Shown: piece by piece, positions 20,946-22,427 of the stretch
Layout: every line of letters begins with the position of its first letter
Numbering within the stretch: the stretch's first letter is position 1
Source of the DNA: JBBSUX01 sp038234045
GTDB taxonomy: Bacteria > Pseudomonadota > Gammaproteobacteria > Burkholderiales > Burkholderiaceae_C
Length of the DNA: 22,427 bases
Reading direction: 5' to 3'
Assembly (NCBI GenBank): GCA_038234045.1
Contig: JBBSUX010000016.1
Coordinates: 1-22,427 of the forward strand
Translations under genes and position numbers: made by a program
Notes under the pieces: generated by a model
Told to the model about the DNA's origin: nothing
Databases searched by the model: none
The model's input: only the letters and a program-made list of their open reading frames with translations

Positions 20946-22225
20946 GGGCCTTCCGCCCCGGATATCGGGTCGATTGCGGGCTCGAAGAAATAACAGATAC
21001 GTTTGCGCGGTGAAAGATAGTCCAGCGCCTCCCTCGGAATCTGGGAGGGCTTCACGCTTCGGCTGATGGCCAGTCCCGGCACTGTCTGGAGATCGACGAT
21101 GGGTGCTTCTCGCGCGTCGATTGCGGGATCAAACATCAGCACCCGCGGACGCAGGGGCCGCGCAGAATTGACCGACATCACCAGTGCATAGCGCTCATTG
21201 CCGAGCTGCACTACCGAGCCCGGCGGGTAGACGCCCATCATGCGGATGAAGGCAGCGAGCACGACCGGGTCGAAGCGAGACTTCATCTGTGCGAAGATGA
21301 CAGAGAGCGACTCATGCGGTGTCAGCGCAACGCCACTGCGCGCGGGGTTGCAGAAATTGTCGTATCGATTGACAAGCGCCACCACCTTGCCACCCGTGCC
21401 CATGTTCGCTGCTGACAAGCGTGCCGGAAATCCGCTGGTGTCGGCCATCTCATGATGTTGGGCGATGGCAGCTACCGCCTCGGCTTGCAGACCCATGCGT
21501 TCAGCCAAGGCGACACCCAGGGCCACATGCTCCTGGTAAGCGCGGTATTCGGAAGCAGAAAACCCGTCATCCGCATGGCGCAGACGATCAGGCATCTCGA
21601 GTTTGCCGATGTCGTGCAGGAGGCCCGCCAGCCCCACCTGCATCAGAGCATCCCGCCCCAAGCCCAGCGATTGGCCGAGCAGCAAGGAAAGTACCAGCAC
21701 ATTTACCGCGTGTTGGCCGCTGCGTTCACCCACACTTTCGGAAAGCAGCCGGATCACCGATTCGCCATTTGCAAGCAGCTGGTCGACGCAATCGCCGACC
21801 AGAGCTTCGCCGTTGTCACGTGCGCCTGTGGGACTGTGAGGCAGCAGTTCAACCGTACGACGGTACTGGCGCGTTGCTTCGGCAAACCGCTGCTCACAGG
21901 CAAGCAGCCGTGCATTTTCGGACTCAATTTCTCGCACGCGTTCACGCCTCGATTCCTCCGCCAGCGCCTCCGTTTCGGTCACTGCGCCAATCAGGGGGGA
22001 TGCGTCCTCAGGCGGCCGGGAAGGAGCCGCATCGGGGTCGCTGCGGCCATGGAACCATCGAACCGTCGCGATCCCAAGTGTTTGAATCGTCTGGATCTGG
22101 TCCTGGGTGCTGATGCGAAAACTGCTCAACGGAAAGGGATGGTCCATCCAGCCAAGCTCAAGCTGAATGAACATGCCGACGCGCAAGCGACGGACCTCCA
22201 CCAGCTGAGAATTTTCCGCCTGCAT
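20942..22225 (-). CDS. DUF3391/HD-GYP domain protein, putative c-di-GMP phosphodiesterase
   Basis: A 427-residue protein. Residues 1-140 or so match a DUF3391-type N-terminus (VEVRRLRVGMFIQLELGWMDHPFPLSSFRIST, LGIATVRWF) with a charged helical stretch. The HD-GYP domain covers about 155-340: GQHAVNVLVLSLLLGQSLGL, HDIGKLEMPDRL with the HD pair at 204-205, and YQEHVALG. The helix IAQHHE ends at 259, and NRYDNFCNP and SRFDPVVLAAFIRMMGVYPPGSVVQL follow. The signature HHE-x-x-D-G-S-G-Y-P reads HHEMADTSGFP, so the first Gly is Thr and Tyr is Phe. Metal ligands seem intact, so hydrolysis of c-di-GMP is plausible but unproven. It is the first gene of a two-gene operon with the GGDEF-EAL protein. No Shine-Dalgarno is seen before the ATG. 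Confidence 0.92.
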   Translation of the reverse strand: MQAENSQLVEVRRLRVGMFIQLELGWMDHPFPLSSFRISTQDQIQTIQTLGIATVRWFHGRSDPDAAPSRPPEDASPLIGAVTETEALAEESRRERVREIESENARLLACEQRFAEATRQYRRTVELLPHSPTGARDNGEALVGDCVDQLLANGESVIRLLSESVGERSGQHAVNVLVLSLLLGQSLGLGRDALMQVGLAGLLHDIGKLEMPDRLRHADDGFSASEYRAYQEHVALGVALAERMGLQAEAVAAIAQHHEMADTSGFPARLSAANMGTGGKVVALVNRYDNFCNPARSGVALTPHESLSVIFAQMKSRFDPVVLAAFIRMMGVYPPGSVVQLGNERYALVMSVNSARPLRPRVLMFDPAIDAREAPIVDLQTVPGLAISRSVKPSQIPREALDYLSPRKRICYFFEPAIDPISGAEGP

Positions 22226-22427
22226 GAATAGAGTGCTTTCGCTTTCGACTTCGCCGTTGCGACGCTATGGGGTGAACCTTCATCCAAATGCAAAGGTATC
22301 ACTCACATGTTACCGAAAGCATTGGTGTTTTTCGTGCCCAGTGCGACTCCGGCAACAGCCCCCGTGTATCTAACGCGACAGTTCAAAGTATGAACTTGGC
22401 AAGAGCGCCAGATGGGCCGCACCCCGC
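22226..22427. other. Upstream region of the HD-GYP gene, no gene seen
   Basis: The last 200 bases contain only short open frames, the longest credible being 28 codons on the plus strand from 22307, with no supporting feature. There is a small inverted repeat, GTTCA-AAGTA-TGAAC, at 22381-22395. No sigma-70 promoter with good hexamers for the HD-GYP operon could be assigned, although the region must contain it. Confidence 0.4.

Noticed and set aside
1..22427. Search for CRISPR arrays, toxin-antitoxin pairs, phage or transposon genes and defence islands
   Set aside because: No regularly spaced repeats, transposase, integrase or known defence domain was seen. Apart from the dispersed repeat and the reductase remnant, the window reads as ordinary core and metabolic chromosome.

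Overview
The window looks like the chromosome of a high-GC betaproteobacterium, probably order Burkholderiales and perhaps Comamonadaceae. This rests on the character of the proteins, the zapB-like/zapA/6S RNA arrangement, the form of the 6S RNA and cobalamin riboswitch, and an AT-rich dispersed repeat of a kind I associate with Comamonadaceae. No database was consulted. There is no sign of a phage, insertion sequence, CRISPR array, tRNA or rRNA gene.

Layout. Positions 1-212 hold the 3' end of a DoxX-like membrane protein. Positions 363-4265 (minus strand) hold two EamA-family transporters, a class I/II PLP aminotransferase and a decayed aldo/keto reductase. Endonuclease III (nth, plus) lies divergently 11 bases from the second transporter, followed by a membrane-bound diguanylate cyclase. 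Positions 6145-17057 (minus) form one compact vitamin B12 locus read in the order btuB, cobU, btuF, btuC, btuD, cobO, cbiB, cobC, cobQ, cobT, preceded by a cobalamin riboswitch at about 17160-17366. Positions 17541-18154 (plus) encode a ZapB-like coiled-coil protein and ZapA, followed by 6S RNA at about 18201-18372. Positions 18462-22225 (minus) hold a two-gene c-di-GMP operon: a DUF3391/HD-GYP protein and a PAS-GGDEF-EAL protein. The last 200 bases hold no gene I can support.

How the genes work together. BtuB brings corrinoids across the outer membrane and BtuF/BtuC/BtuD carry them across the periplasm and inner membrane. CobO adenosylates the corrin, CobQ amidates it, CobC and CbiB make and attach the aminopropanol arm, CobU activates cobinamide, and CobT activates the lower ligand. 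The final cobalamin synthase (CobS), the alpha-ribazole phosphatase and all corrin-ring genes are absent here. The locus therefore fits uptake and late-stage assembly or salvage, with CobS expected elsewhere. The riboswitch probably represses at least btuB when adenosylcobalamin is plentiful. Three c-di-GMP turnover proteins flank the B12 and cell-division genes without obvious functional linkage.

The most unusual observation is a 43-base dispersed repeat. Its three copies align without gaps. One copy is intergenic; the other two lie inside cobU and at the 3' end of cbiB, where both are translated in the same reading frame. I found no clear candidate for a wholly new multi-gene system.
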